From Roseivirga misakiensis (GTDB lineage: Bacteria; Bacteroidota; Bacteroidia; Cytophagales; Cyclobacteriaceae), in assembly GCF_001747105.1 (NCBI RefSeq), contig NZ_MDGQ01000005.1, positions 2,170,001 to 2,234,000 on the forward strand: DNA of 64,000 bases, written 5' to 3'. The notes beneath the pieces are model-generated. The model searched no databases, was not told where the DNA came from, and was given only the letters and a program-made list of their open reading frames with translations. Shown here piece after piece: positions 42,849 to 52,184 of the stretch. The position numbers and the translations under genes were made by a program. How positions within the stretch are numbered: position 1 is the stretch's first letter; each line of letters starts with the position of its first letter.

Positions 42849-45308
42849 GTGAAGTTAAGCACTCAACTCATTTTATTTATCCTTTTGGCAGGACTATTCG
42901 CTTCCTGCGCTGGGGTTAGACATTTAGAGGATGGCGAAAAGTGGCTTTTCAAACAAGAAGTTAAGGGTATAGATAAGGCCAGCGAAAGTGAAGTACTTGA
43001 CCTCATTACCCTAAAACCAAACGTCCGCTTCCCCATTCTTGGACCTGTTGGCGCCGCACTTTATGAGAAAGGCGAGGATAACTTTGACACCGCTAAACTC
43101 AACAGCAAGAAATCCAAAGCGCTACTAAAAATTGATCATAAAATCGCTAAAAGGGATTCTGCGGGAAAAAGCACTGACAAGCTTCAATTGAAGAGACAAC
43201 GGGTTACCGATCGGTACGATGCTAAGTTGGAGAATGGTAATTTCCGAATGAAAACTGGCTCCCCACTTTCTGTCTATGATAGTTTAACAGTGGAGGCAAT
43301 TCGGGAACGCATTAACTCTTACCTCATTAATGTGGAAGGGTTTCGAAGCTCTAGCGTAACGGTTGAGAAAACAGAAAAGAATAGAAAAGTATTTCTCACT
43401 TATCTTATTAATGAAGGCCCTAGAAACTTCATCGACAGCTTAATTGTAAGAACTGGTGACGAAAAGATAACTAGCCTTTTACAGCAGAATCAAAGAAGTT
43501 CTTTCCTTGATCAAGGAGCATATTATGACAGACGCAATATTGATAAAGAAAGGGGTCGGATTGACGTGCTGTTAAAAAACAATGGGTATTTCGGATTTAA
43601 TAAGCGCTACATAGAGTTTCAGGTGTTAGAAGACCCGCCAAAAACTGATCTGTGGATGTCGACGATCATCAACAAACCGATAGACAAAGATTTTCATCAG
43701 TCTTACAGACTGGACTCCATTTTTGTGAACACCAATGGTAACTCTCCTATTCTAAGCTCAGATGATTACTATGGGATTAAATACAATTTTGGGACTTTTA
43801 ATTATTCAGCCAAAGCACTCGACGCACGCCTTCGATTTAAGCCAGGTGATCTTTACAATCAAAGAAACATCGAAAATACGCAGCGCCAACTGCTAAATAT
43901 GGATCTTTTTCGTTTCGTGAACATCAATATCGACACGATGCGTGTCCCTGGGAAGCTCGTGACCAACCTTTTCACCGCTCCTCTTCAAAAGTATCAGTTG
44001 ACCCAAGAAGCTGGCGTAAACGTGACAGAAGGACCCCCTGGGCCTTTTTATAACCTCACTTTCAAGAACAGGAATATCTTTAAAGGATCCGAAATTTTTA
44101 CACTCACGGGCTTTGTGGGAATTGATGGTGTAAGTACTGCATCTGACCAAAGAAATACATTCAGGAGTGTCAGGTATGGGGGTAACACTTCCTTAGTCTT
44201 CCCTCGATTCTTGACACCTTTTAATTCGCGAAACCTCAATAAATCGACTTTTAATCCAAGAACTAGAGTATCTCTTGGGTACTCCTTCGTGGATAGAGAA
44301 TCTGAGTACGTGAGAAGAAACTTAAATGGGGTTTTAAGCTATTCTTGGCAAAATCTTGATAACACGAAGAACTTCACATTCAACCTAGCCGATGTCAGTT
44401 TAATTGATACAGATATTGTAACCGATTCTGAATTCAATAAGTTATTGGAGGGTTTGTTACTTCAAGGGAATACTCTAGCCTTCTCTTTTAATCAATCCTT
44501 TGTATCAAGTTCATCATTTAATGCTTCCTATAACTTTGATTATGGAAACTCCGAACGGCCTTCGACCTTTATCAGATTCTTTGTAGAAACTGGCGGTACT
44601 ATCTATGACCTCGTCGGACGAGGACTCCTGGAAAACAATGAGCTCGAGAACTATCAGTTCTATAAAGTACAATTCGACTATCGACGACATATACCATTAG
44701 AGGGTAAAAAAGCTGTTGCACTGAGACTAAATACGGGTATAGCGGACCCTTACAGCGGCAACAACGCCCTACCGTATGAAAAGTATTTCTTTACTGGAGG
44801 TAGCAGTAGTAATAGAGCTTGGAACCCTCGTCGATTGGGACCAGGCACTTCTTTTCCCTATTTGTTAGATGATACTGGCGAAAACGTATTAGAAAACGGT
44901 GAGCTAGTTCCTAACAGAACAGGCGCAGACAGCTACCTATTTGAACAACCGGGTGAAGTATTGTTAGAACTCAATGCCGAATACAGGGCCAAAATATCTG
45001 GGCTTTTTGACTGGGCTTTCTTCATTGATGCTGGTAATATTTGGAGACTTAGGGAAAATGAGACACCTGCCGCAGGCGAAGTCGTCAGGGTATCTCCTGG
45101 TGCAAAATTCGAACTGGATGACTTTTACAATGAAATTGCCATCGGTGCAGGTATTGGCTTAAGGCTAGACTTAAGCTTCCTCGTTTTCAGGTTGGATGTT
45201 GGCCATAAAATTAAAGACCCAAGGTTTCCAAAGGGTGAACGCTGGCAACGCCTTTTCACCAGACCAAACCAAACGATTTACAATATCGGTGTCGGTTACG
45301 CTTTTTAG
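42849..45308 (+). CDS. tamL: TamL: BamA/TamA-family outer membrane lipoprotein
   Basis: An outer-membrane assembly protein of 819 residues. It is made with a lipoprotein signal (KLSTQLILFILLAGLFASC, Cys near 20), the feature that separates Bacteroidota TamL from TamA. Several POTRA-like repeats fill about residues 25-380 (for example LINEGPRNFIDSLIVRT and LLKNNGYFGFNKRYIEFQV), then a 16-strand beta barrel ends in IYNIGVGYAF with terminal Phe. The start is GTG at 42849. Its partner gene tamB is not in the window. The end overlaps the convergent E1 gene by 4 bp. Confidence 0.9.
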   Translation: MKLSTQLILFILLAGLFASCAGVRHLEDGEKWLFKQEVKGIDKASESEVLDLITLKPNVRFPILGPVGAALYEKGEDNFDTAKLNSKKSKALLKIDHKIAKRDSAGKSTDKLQLKRQRVTDRYDAKLENGNFRMKTGSPLSVYDSLTVEAIRERINSYLINVEGFRSSSVTVEKTEKNRKVFLTYLINEGPRNFIDSLIVRTGDEKITSLLQQNQRSSFLDQGAYYDRRNIDKERGRIDVLLKNNGYFGFNKRYIEFQVLEDPPKTDLWMSTIINKPIDKDFHQSYRLDSIFVNTNGNSPILSSDDYYGIKYNFGTFNYSAKALDARLRFKPGDLYNQRNIENTQRQLLNMDLFRFVNINIDTMRVPGKLVTNLFTAPLQKYQLTQEAGVNVTEGPPGPFYNLTFKNRNIFKGSEIFTLTGFVGIDGVSTASDQRNTFRSVRYGGNTSLVFPRFLTPFNSRNLNKSTFNPRTRVSLGYSFVDRESEYVRRNLNGVLSYSWQNLDNTKNFTFNLADVSLIDTDIVTDSEFNKLLEGLLLQGNTLAFSFNQSFVSSSSFNASYNFDYGNSERPSTFIRFFVETGGTIYDLVGRGLLENNELENYQFYKVQFDYRRHIPLEGKKAVALRLNTGIADPYSGNNALPYEKYFFTGGSSSNRAWNPRRLGPGTSFPYLLDDTGENVLENGELVPNRTGADSYLFEQPGEVLLELNAEYRAKISGLFDWAFFIDAGNIWRLRENETPAAGEVVRVSPGAKFELDDFYNEIAIGAGIGLRLDLSFLVFRLDVGHKIKDPRFPKGERWQRLFTRPNQTIYNIGVGYAF

Positions 45309-47410
45309 TAGTTGATCAATTCAGAGAGGACTTGTTCAACTTTCTCAGCAGTCGGCATCATTGCCTTCTCCAAGTCTACATTTAATGGTATTGCTGGCAA
45401 GTTGGCCGATCCATAAGTCATTACTGGTGCATCTAAAGACTGGAAGCATTGTTGAGAAATTCTTCCGGCCAATGACTCCGCAAATGAATTCATTAAAGGC
45501 TCTTCTGTTAATACTAGTGCCTTACCATGGCGCTCAACAGATGCCACTACAGCTTCCCAATCCAATGGATTGAGTGTTCTCAAGTCTAGTATTTCTACTT
45601 GACCTTGATATTTCTTACTAGCAGCCTTGGCCCAGTGCACTCCCATTCCATAGGTAACAACCGTACACGACTCACCATTTTCCATCGCCTCGTCACTTGC
45701 TTCTTGTGCAACTCTTGCCTTACCAAGCGGAACAATGTATTCGCTATCTGGTTCAAATGTTTTCGCGTCATCGGTGCCTGGTACTTTCGACCAATACAAT
45801 CCTTTGTGCTCCAACATGACGACAGGGTTAGGATCATGGAAGGCTGCTTTCATTAAACCTTTAATATCGGCTGCGTTAGAAGGGTAAACGACTTTTATAC
45901 CTCTGATATTCAATAAAGTGGATTCGATACTACCAGAGTGGTAGGGACCTCCCCCTCCGTATGCGCCAATCGGAATACGAATAAGTGATTGGATAGGAAA
46001 TTGTCCTTTAGACAAATAACAACTTTTAGAAAGTTCTTCAACCAATTGATTGATCCCTGGCCATACATAATCGGCAAATTGAATCTCTACGATCGGCTTG
46101 GCACCAATGGCACTCATACCAGCTGTAGATCCAACGATATAGGCCTCTTGAATAGGCGTATTAAAAATTCTACTATCCCCGTATTTCTGAGCTAAAGTAG
46201 CCGCTTCACGGAATACACCACCAAGCGTACCACCAACATCTTGCCCATAGAACAACGATTCTGGCACGTTTCTGAGAATATCATCTACCGCATGAAGCGC
46301 GGCATCTACCATTACTACTTTTTCTGCTCCTCGAGGTTTTCTCTGCCCTCTTTCTTCAGTAATCGGTGTTGGGGCAAACTCGTGATCTAAAACCGTCGCT
46401 GGGTCTGGATCTTCTGCATTTAAAGCTCGAGCATATTCAGATTGAACATATGCTTTGGCTTCGTCTTCTAATTTTATAATGTCGGCTTCTTTATAGCCAG
46501 ACTTTTTCAGTGCCTTTCTCAAAGTCGGAATAGGATCAGACTTTTGATGATCTTCTAGGTCAAAATCTCCTCGATACCATTCTTTTCTTACACCAGAAGT
46601 ATGATGACCGAGCAAAGGCGTTTTTGCATGAACCAAGATCGGTTTGCGTTCTTTTCTCACAAAGTCAAAGGCCTTTTTCATACCCTCATACGAGTCCACA
46701 AAGTCGGCGCCATCAACACGCATTCGCTCCATTCCTTTGAAACCCGCAGCAAATTCATAAGCATCCATTGCGCGCATCTCTTTTCCTGTAGCTGAAATCC
46801 CCCAATCATTATCTTGTATTAGATAAACGATCGGCAACTGATGTAAAACTGCCATCTGCATGGCTTCAGAAACTTCTCCTTCTGTAACAGAACCATCGCC
46901 AAGGGAACAAAGCACTACCGATTTATTATTCGAGGATAAGAGTCCCTGAGATTCTAAATAGTGTAGTCCATGTGCCATACCTGTTGCTGGAATAGCCTGC
47001 ATACCCGTGGCTGAACTTTGATGTGGAATGGTTGGGAAACCTTCTCTTTTCAATGATGGATGACCATAATAAGTTCTGCCGCCAGAAAACGGATCATCTT
47101 TTTTACCCATCAGCTGAAGCATCAATTCATGTGGCTCCATACCGATCCCTAGAAGAATGGACTCGTCACGATAGTAAGGAGCCGCATAATCGTAAGCTTG
47201 TAACTGAAAAGCACTAGCTAGCTGAATGGCCTCATGTCCGCGTGATGTACTGTGAACATACTTACTACAGACAGCTCTATTTTCATCATACAACACGGCC
47301 ATGTTATAGGCAGTTTGCATTAAACGATAGGCTTTCTCTAGCATCTTTTTTGAAAGAACGGACTTTTTAGCGCTGGAAACTTTTGTGATTTCTTCTTTGG
47401 TCAATTCCAT
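45305..47410 (-). CDS. 2-oxoacid dehydrogenase E1, alpha and beta fused
   Basis: Thiamine-diphosphate-dependent E1 of a branched-chain 2-oxoacid or pyruvate dehydrogenase complex, 701 residues. Residues about 40-330 are the alpha half, with AAPYYRDESILLGIGME, LGDGSVTEGEVSEAM and the cofactor Asn in YLIQDNDWGIS. Residues about 370-700 are the beta half, with FYGQDVGGTLGGVFREA, VEIQFADYVWPGINQLVEEL and VLTEEPLMNSFAESLAGRI. Fused E1 proteins of this length are common in Bacteroidota. The start is the ATG at 47410. No E2 or E3 gene is beside it; whether pyruvate or branched-chain acids are used cannot be decided. Confidence 0.92.
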   Translation of the reverse strand: MELTKEEITKVSSAKKSVLSKKMLEKAYRLMQTAYNMAVLYDENRAVCSKYVHSTSRGHEAIQLASAFQLQAYDYAAPYYRDESILLGIGMEPHELMLQLMGKKDDPFSGGRTYYGHPSLKREGFPTIPHQSSATGMQAIPATGMAHGLHYLESQGLLSSNNKSVVLCSLGDGSVTEGEVSEAMQMAVLHQLPIVYLIQDNDWGISATGKEMRAMDAYEFAAGFKGMERMRVDGADFVDSYEGMKKAFDFVRKERKPILVHAKTPLLGHHTSGVRKEWYRGDFDLEDHQKSDPIPTLRKALKKSGYKEADIIKLEDEAKAYVQSEYARALNAEDPDPATVLDHEFAPTPITEERGQRKPRGAEKVVMVDAALHAVDDILRNVPESLFYGQDVGGTLGGVFREAATLAQKYGDSRIFNTPIQEAYIVGSTAGMSAIGAKPIVEIQFADYVWPGINQLVEELSKSCYLSKGQFPIQSLIRIPIGAYGGGGPYHSGSIESTLLNIRGIKVVYPSNAADIKGLMKAAFHDPNPVVMLEHKGLYWSKVPGTDDAKTFEPDSEYIVPLGKARVAQEASDEAMENGESCTVVTYGMGVHWAKAASKKYQGQVEILDLRTLNPLDWEAVVASVERHGKALVLTEEPLMNSFAESLAGRISQQCFQSLDAPVMTYGSANLPAIPLNVDLEKAMMPTAEKVEQVLSELINY

Positions 47411-47575
47411 TGATAGGTTTTGATTGAGGTTAAAAATAACCAATTATTCAGATCATTTCCGATAAAAACCTAACGAGCGGTAGGCATTACTTGTAAGTAA
47501 CTCTATTTCAGGGGCAAGAGTTTATGGTTTCTATTTTTAATTTCGTCAGACAATTTTTCGTTACCGTCATTGTGA

Positions 47576-47583
47576 TATTTTTG
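47576..47583 (+). promoter_or_regulatory. -7 promoter box of hemF
   Basis: TATTTTTG ends 4 bp before the hemF ATG, the same sequence and spacing as at purC, suggesting a nearly leaderless transcript. Confidence 0.5.
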
Positions 47584-47587
47584 CAGT

Positions 47588-48490
47588 ATGACTCAAGTCA
47601 ATAAAGAACACATTTCAGGTGTTTTTAGAAACATTCAAGACCACATCTGCGCTGGCCTAGAGAAAGCAGATGGTTTAGCTAATTTCGTACAAGATCGATG
47701 GGAAAGGCCTGGTGGCGGCGGTGGCCGAACCCGCGTGATTCGACATGGTAATATCATTGAAAAAGGCGGGGTTAATTTTTCCGAGGTTTATGGAAAAACA
47801 CCAGAGAAAATCTTAGCGTCTTTTGGCTTGACCGAGGGCGACTTTTTTGCCACCGGTGTTTCTATTGTCCTTCACCCTGAAAACCCTTGGGTACCGATTA
47901 TTCATATGAATATCCGGTATTTCGAAATGTCGACTGGTACTTACTGGTTTGGTGGCGGCATTGATCTTTCACCTCATTATATCGATCGAGATGACGCGGC
48001 ATTCTTTCATGGTAAACTCAAGGCCGTTTGCGACAAACATGATGCGAACTACTATTCTGAGTTTAAAGATTGGGCCGATAATTACTTTTACATCAAGCAT
48101 CGCAAAGAAACACGTGGTATTGGAGGTATTTTCTTCGATCATTTGTCTGAAGGCAAGGAGCACTCGAAAGCCGACATCTTCAACTTTGTGAAAGATGTTG
48201 GACTCAGCTTTGCTCCGATTTATACGCACTTAATGAGTAAGAATGCCGTAAAACCTTATGGACAAACCGAAAAGGAATGGCAACGTTTGAGACGTGGCCG
48301 ATATGTAGAATTTAACTTAGTCCACGACCGTGGTACTAAATTTGGCCTAGAAACTGACGGAAGAACTGAGTCTATTTTAATGAGTCTGCCGCCAGAAGCG
48401 GGTTGGGAATATGATTTTAACCCTTCAAGCAAATCCAAAGAAGCAGATACTTTAAGGTTGCTCAAAAAGGGCATTGATTGGAATTCATGA
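47588..48490 (+). CDS. hemF: Oxygen-dependent coproporphyrinogen III oxidase
   Basis: HemF oxidatively decarboxylates coproporphyrinogen III to protoporphyrinogen IX in heme synthesis and needs oxygen, so the host is aerobic or at least meets oxygen. The 300 residues contain the family signatures RPGGGGGRTRVI, GVSIVLHPENPWVPIIHMN, TYWFGGGIDLSPHY, FYIKHRKETRGIGGIFFDHL, RGRYVEFNLVHDRGTKFGL and SLPPEAGWEYDF. Its stop overlaps the start of the PAP2 gene by 4 bp (ATGA). Confidence 0.96.
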   Translation: MTQVNKEHISGVFRNIQDHICAGLEKADGLANFVQDRWERPGGGGGRTRVIRHGNIIEKGGVNFSEVYGKTPEKILASFGLTEGDFFATGVSIVLHPENPWVPIIHMNIRYFEMSTGTYWFGGGIDLSPHYIDRDDAAFFHGKLKAVCDKHDANYYSEFKDWADNYFYIKHRKETRGIGGIFFDHLSEGKEHSKADIFNFVKDVGLSFAPIYTHLMSKNAVKPYGQTEKEWQRLRRGRYVEFNLVHDRGTKFGLETDGRTESILMSLPPEAGWEYDFNPSSKSKEADTLRLLKKGIDWNS

Positions 48491-49047
48491 TTGAACAACT
48501 CGAGCAGTGGGACAAATCGCTATTTAAGCTTCTAAATGGAGCTCATAATGACGTTTTCGATTTCCTAATGCCTCTAATCAGTAATAAATGGGTTTGGATT
48601 CCACTGTACGCGCTGCTGCTTTATTTACTTTACAAACATAAAAAAGGACACATCGCTATAACGTTGGTGAGCATTACGGCCCTTGTTTTTATCAGTGATC
48701 AAGTCGCCTCTGGGATTTTAAAACCTTGGGTTGGAAGGTTAAGACCTTGTTATGATCCTTCCCTTTCGGAAAGTGTTCACCTTTTAAAGGGTTGTGGTGG
48801 ACAATACGGCTTTGCGTCATCCCATGCGTCAAATTCTTTTGCTGTGGCTTTTTTCTGTTGGATTTTACTCCGCGACCATGTCAAATATAGCTGGCTTTTA
48901 ATTCCTTGGGCCGGGCTGGTCGCCTATAGTCGAGTTTACCTTGGAGTTCATTTTCCAGGAGATATCATTGTCGGAGCAATCATCGGTATATTAGCCGCTT
49001 ACCTCGTCATTTGGCTCAAACAAAAGGTTCATCAATTAAAACTATAA
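48487..49047 (+). CDS. PAP2-family membrane phosphatase
   Basis: A 186-residue membrane phosphatase with five or six helices. The three catalytic motifs are KPWVGRLRPC, ASSHASNSFA and SRVYLGVHFPGD. Relatives are undecaprenyl-diphosphate or phosphatidylglycerol-phosphate phosphatases (PgpB, BcrC); either substrate is possible. The start overlaps hemF by 4 bp. It is followed 7 bp later by a small gene, so hemF-PAP2-small gene form an operon. Confidence 0.92.
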   Translation: MIEQLEQWDKSLFKLLNGAHNDVFDFLMPLISNKWVWIPLYALLLYLLYKHKKGHIAITLVSITALVFISDQVASGILKPWVGRLRPCYDPSLSESVHLLKGCGGQYGFASSHASNSFAVAFFCWILLRDHVKYSWLLIPWAGLVAYSRVYLGVHFPGDIIVGAIIGILAAYLVIWLKQKVHQLKL

Positions 49048-49054
49048 TCAGGTA

Positions 49055-49309
49055 ATGGGTAAAAAAGACGCCATTGTTTATAAGTATTTTAAACGTGTAT
49101 TTGATGATTATCAAGTACTCGTCGGAGTAAACCCAATTGATTTCTCAGGAACAGAACTCATTGTGCACCCTGATGGCAAAGTCGAAAAAACTGATATTCA
49201 GTTTGATGAAGATATTTATGAAGACTTAAAAGTAGATGAGTTTAAAGAAAGTAGTCCTTTAGAGTTTCAGCTGTATATGAAAAAGGAAATATTCGAGCGC
49301 AAGGATTAA
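49055..49309 (+). CDS. Small conserved protein, unknown function
   Basis: An acidic 84-residue soluble protein (MGKKDAIVYKYFKRVFDDYQ, VHPDGKVEKTDIQFDEDIYE). I know no motif in it. It is compact and without signal or membrane segment, and lies 7 bp after the PAP2 gene. Its end overlaps the convergent response-regulator gene by 4 bp. Confidence 0.75.
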   Translation: MGKKDAIVYKYFKRVFDDYQVLVGVNPIDFSGTELIVHPDGKVEKTDIQFDEDIYEDLKVDEFKESSPLEFQLYMKKEIFERKD

Positions 49310-49935
49310 ACTATCCCCTTTTCGATCGCGAACTTTACCAAACCAGCGGTATTTTTAAAGCCCAGTTTCGAGACAATATTCTTTCGATGTGTGTCAACAG
49401 TATGCGTACTAATCGCCAATTCCTCAGCAATTTCATTGGTGGTATACTCAGATGCAATTAGGCGAATCACTTGTACCTCTCTTTTGGTCAATTGAACTTT
49501 GGCTACTGCATCTTCCGTTTTCTTTACGCTCTCGAACAGGGAGTCTTGCACATCTTTGCCGTAGTAGCGCTCTCCATTATTCACTTCATTAATCGCTAAA
49601 ATCAGCTCTTTTTGGCCTGCATTTTTTAGAATACAGCCTTCTACACCCAATTGCATCAGCTGCTTAGTAAACTGAGGGTTATTATGCATCGTCAAGACTA
49701 AAATATGGAGATTATCCCCCCTTTCGCGCAGTGCCTTAATTACCTGGATTCCATCCATTTCTGGCATATTGATATCCAGTAAGAGCACGTCAGGACTTAC
49801 AGATTGCAGCTGCAACAAAGCGTCTTTTCCGTTCTGTGCGCTACCACAAAACTTAATATTATCATTATCGGCCAATATAGAGGAGAGCCCATCGATTACT
49901 ACCTGATGATCGTCAACTATAAAAACTCTAATCAT
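49306..49935 (-). CDS. NarL/LuxR-family response regulator
   Basis: A 209-residue two-domain regulator. The receiver domain (MIRVFIVDDHQVV, then DVLLLDINMPEMDG with the phosphoacceptor Asp near 54) is followed by a LuxR-type helix-turn-helix (LTKREVQVIRLIASEYTTNE, IAEELAISTHTVDTHRKNI). It overlaps the kinase gene by 8 bp, so they form one two-component system. I start at the ATG at 49935; a TTG two codons upstream is possible. Targets are unknown. Confidence 0.93.
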   Translation of the reverse strand: MIRVFIVDDHQVVIDGLSSILADNDNIKFCGSAQNGKDALLQLQSVSPDVLLLDINMPEMDGIQVIKALRERGDNLHILVLTMHNNPQFTKQLMQLGVEGCILKNAGQKELILAINEVNNGERYYGKDVQDSLFESVKKTEDAVAKVQLTKREVQVIRLIASEYTTNEIAEELAISTHTVDTHRKNIVSKLGFKNTAGLVKFAIEKGIV

Positions 49936-51624
49936 TTTCAACTGGGATATCTATGGATATAGTTGTTCCGGCTCCTTTGCCCGAATCAACGTGAAAAGTT
50001 CCCTCTAATTTAGCAACTCTGGCTTTTAAATTACTCAACCCTATTCCATCTGCATTTTCCAGTCGTTTGGGGTCGAAACCAACACCGTCATCTTCAACAA
50101 TTAAATTGACACTACCTTCATTTTGGTTGAGTTGAATATTGGTTTCTGTGGCTTGAGAATGCTTTAAGATGTTACTGATCAACTCTTGGACTATTCTATA
50201 TAACTGCAACTCTTGCTCACCAGAAAGTAGATTATCTTTAATATTCACATAAAGATTTAAGTCCAGCTTACCCGTTTCCGAAATCCTAGTTTTTAAATCT
50301 TCTAGCGCTGGTATAAGACCGAACTTAGCCAGAACACCCGACATCATATCGTGCGAAATATTCCTTACCTCACCCGCCGCCAAATCTAAAAGTTCTGATG
50401 CGGTTAAAAATTTCTCTTTGTTTGGGTTTTCCTTTTCAATCTTCTCTTCTACGGCACTAAAGTGGAGTTTCACCATAGAAAGTATACCACCTAGTCTATC
50501 GTGTAAGTCAATTGCCACCCGTTTACGCTCTGTTTCCTGCCCTTCTAAAACGCCCTGTAAAGAAGCAATCTCTTGCTCTTGTAAAAGCTCATCTATCTTC
50601 TGCTTATTGATTTGATCGTTCTTTTCAGCAATAGCCAGAACAGATTTCCTTCGTTGATCGACAATATAGAGCCAAATAGATATTACGATTATGATTGCAA
50701 CACCGATAATCAAAATAGTATTCTTCTGGCGTTCCTCTCTGAGAGCTTTAATCTCTAGGTTTGCGGTATAATATTGCTCTCTTACTGCTAGTAGTTTGTC
50801 TTCAATATTCCGAGAGTATAATCTTTGGGTAATATCATTTGACCTATACATAAAACCTAAGGCAGTCTCATAGTCGGCTCTTCTTTCATTGATGACTGCA
50901 AGGCCTCTTAACGACCTGAAAGCTGGAGTAGGAAAACTTAACGAGTCAGCCCACTTAAAGGACTTATTATAGTAAATTTCGGCACTATCTAAATACCGAT
51001 TTGAAATATCCAAGCTATCATAATAATCCCAAATGAGATAATTCTCACCGATTACAAAATAGCGCTTCGCCAAAACATCATACTTACCGATAGCAGAATA
51101 CAACTTTGCGGACTCTTGATTAAGTTCAATTGCATTGGACCATCTTTGTTTTTCGGTTTGTACAGATGCCATTCCCGATAAGACAATTCCTAATTTTAAA
51201 GTATCTAAATTTTTACGATAAAACTTTTCGGCTTGAGAGTAATACAACATGGCCGAGTCGAACTGACTTTTCCTTTCCATGACCAATCCTAAATTATAAA
51301 TCGCAGTCATCTTTAAGTGCTCAACACCACCTTTCTCGGCATAAAGAATTGCTTCGTTTATTGCCAAAAGTGCAAAACTATCTCTCTTTGTAGATAAATA
51401 AGTTGATGAAATTTCAATTTTCGCACGACTCATGTACTCATAGTCACCAACTTCTTTTGCGCTCATAAAAAGGTCTTCCATCAAAAAAAGGGCAGAATCA
51501 AATTTTGATTCCCCCCTTAATTTATCACTTTGTTCAACCTGCCTCATCCATTCCTCATTGTCTTGCCCTAAACAGAAGTTACTGACACACAAGATGGCTA
51601 ATAGAACGATGCATGGTCTTTTCA
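49928..51624 (-). CDS. Sensor histidine kinase with N-terminal TPRs (HisKA_3 type)
   Basis: The 565-residue kinase has a signal/anchor (MKRPCIVLLAILCVSNFCLG), periplasmic tetratricopeptide repeats to about residue 280 (for example AIYNLGLVMERKSQFDSAML), one membrane helix (NTILIIGVAIIIVISIWLYI), a coiled-coil linker and a HisKA_3 domain with the phosphoacceptor in AIDLHDRLGG near residue 375. The HATPase domain carries IVEDDGVGFDP and GIGLSNLKARV. Such TPR-kinases sense an unknown periplasmic input. The start codon occupies 51625-51623. It is preceded 8 bp upstream by a small Gly/Ser-rich gene in the same direction. Confidence 0.92.
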
Positions 51625-51633
51625 TATGAGTAT

Positions 51634-51846
51634 TTAGTGTTTACTTGGTCCTCCACCAGTTCCAGAACCTTCATCTCCTCCAGTACTAGAACCGCTTCCA
51701 CTACCACCACTACTACCACTACCGTTATCTGGATCTGGATCGGTTGGTGGATCAGGATCTGGGTCTGTAAATTTAATCATTTGGCTGTTCAAAACAGCGC
51801 CTTTGAAAAGCACATCCTCTGACGTACTAATAGTCTGCATTAACAT
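51634..51846 (-). CDS. Small Pro-Asp / Gly-Ser-rich protein upstream of the two-component system
   Basis: A 70-residue protein: a short ordinary N-terminus (TISTSEDVLFKGAVLNSQMI), then DPDPDPPTDPDPD and an almost pure Gly/Ser tail ending GGGPSKH. There is no signal peptide and no Cys. It lies 8 bp before the kinase gene, so it is probably co-transcribed. It could be a secreted or regulatory peptide precursor, or a natively disordered protein; nothing in the sequence proves it is translated. Start could be at 51846 or 51840. Confidence 0.5.
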   Translation of the reverse strand: MLMQTISTSEDVLFKGAVLNSQMIKFTDPDPDPPTDPDPDNGSGSSGGSGSGSSTGGDEGSGTGGGPSKH

Positions 51847-52008
51847 AACGTTATTGTTTTAGTTGAAAATAAAATGTCTCTGGTCAGTTTTACATCCTCG
51901 GAACAAGGATACTTGTGTGTGCTTACCTGTAAAGTAGTTCTAAAAGTCGCAGAAAAAAAATACCCATAAGTAGGTATTTTTATAGTTCGAAAAATATTAT
52001 TTAAGCCT

Positions 52009-52037
52009 TTTGAGTTCACAATTTCTTAATACCTTTG
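52009..52037 (+). promoter_or_regulatory. Promoter of the SRP RNA gene
   Basis: TTTG (52009-52012), a 17-bp spacer and TACCTTTG (52030-52037) place the start of transcription near 52042, at the 5' end of the predicted RNA. Confidence 0.65.
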
Positions 52038-52040
52038 TGC

Positions 52041-52134
52041 CCGGCAAAGGGATGCGACTAGCTCCTGCTGAACTCCCCCAGGCTGGGAACAGAGCAAGGG
52101 TAAGCGGTAGAGCAGTGCGACATCCTGATGCCTT
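52041..52134 (+). ncRNA. ffs: Signal recognition particle RNA, small bacterial type
   Basis: The roughly 94-nt RNA directs membrane proteins to the translocon with Ffh. The SRP apical domain is recognisable: CCCCCAGG, GGGAAC, AGAGCAAGGGTAAG, corresponding to the conserved CCAGG-GGAA-AGCA-GGG internal loop. The flanking arms pair: CTGCT with AGCAG, GGGATG with CATCCT and GGC with GCC. The RNA ends in a T run. It lies between a matching promoter and the aquaporin gene. Exact ends are estimates. Confidence 0.8.
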
Positions 52135-52184
52135 TTTTTATTCCCTCCTAAATCGTATAATTACACACACGATTTTTTCCATCC

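Larger units (their letters stand above)
51847..52184. other. Intergenic region holding the SRP RNA
   Basis: The 338 bases separate the divergent two-component operon and aquaporin gene. They hold a palindrome AAAATACC-N8-GGTATTTT (about 51957-51980), possibly a terminator or operator, then the SRP RNA with its promoter. A near-consensus TATCCTTG box on the minus strand (51911-51904) may serve the small Gly/Ser-rich gene. Confidence 0.55.

Noticed and set aside
51613-51822. A plus-strand Ser/Thr-rich frame opposite the Gly/Ser-rich gene
   Set aside because: Its Ser/Thr run is the complement of the Gly/Ser-coding repeats; the minus-strand frame fits the operon layout better.
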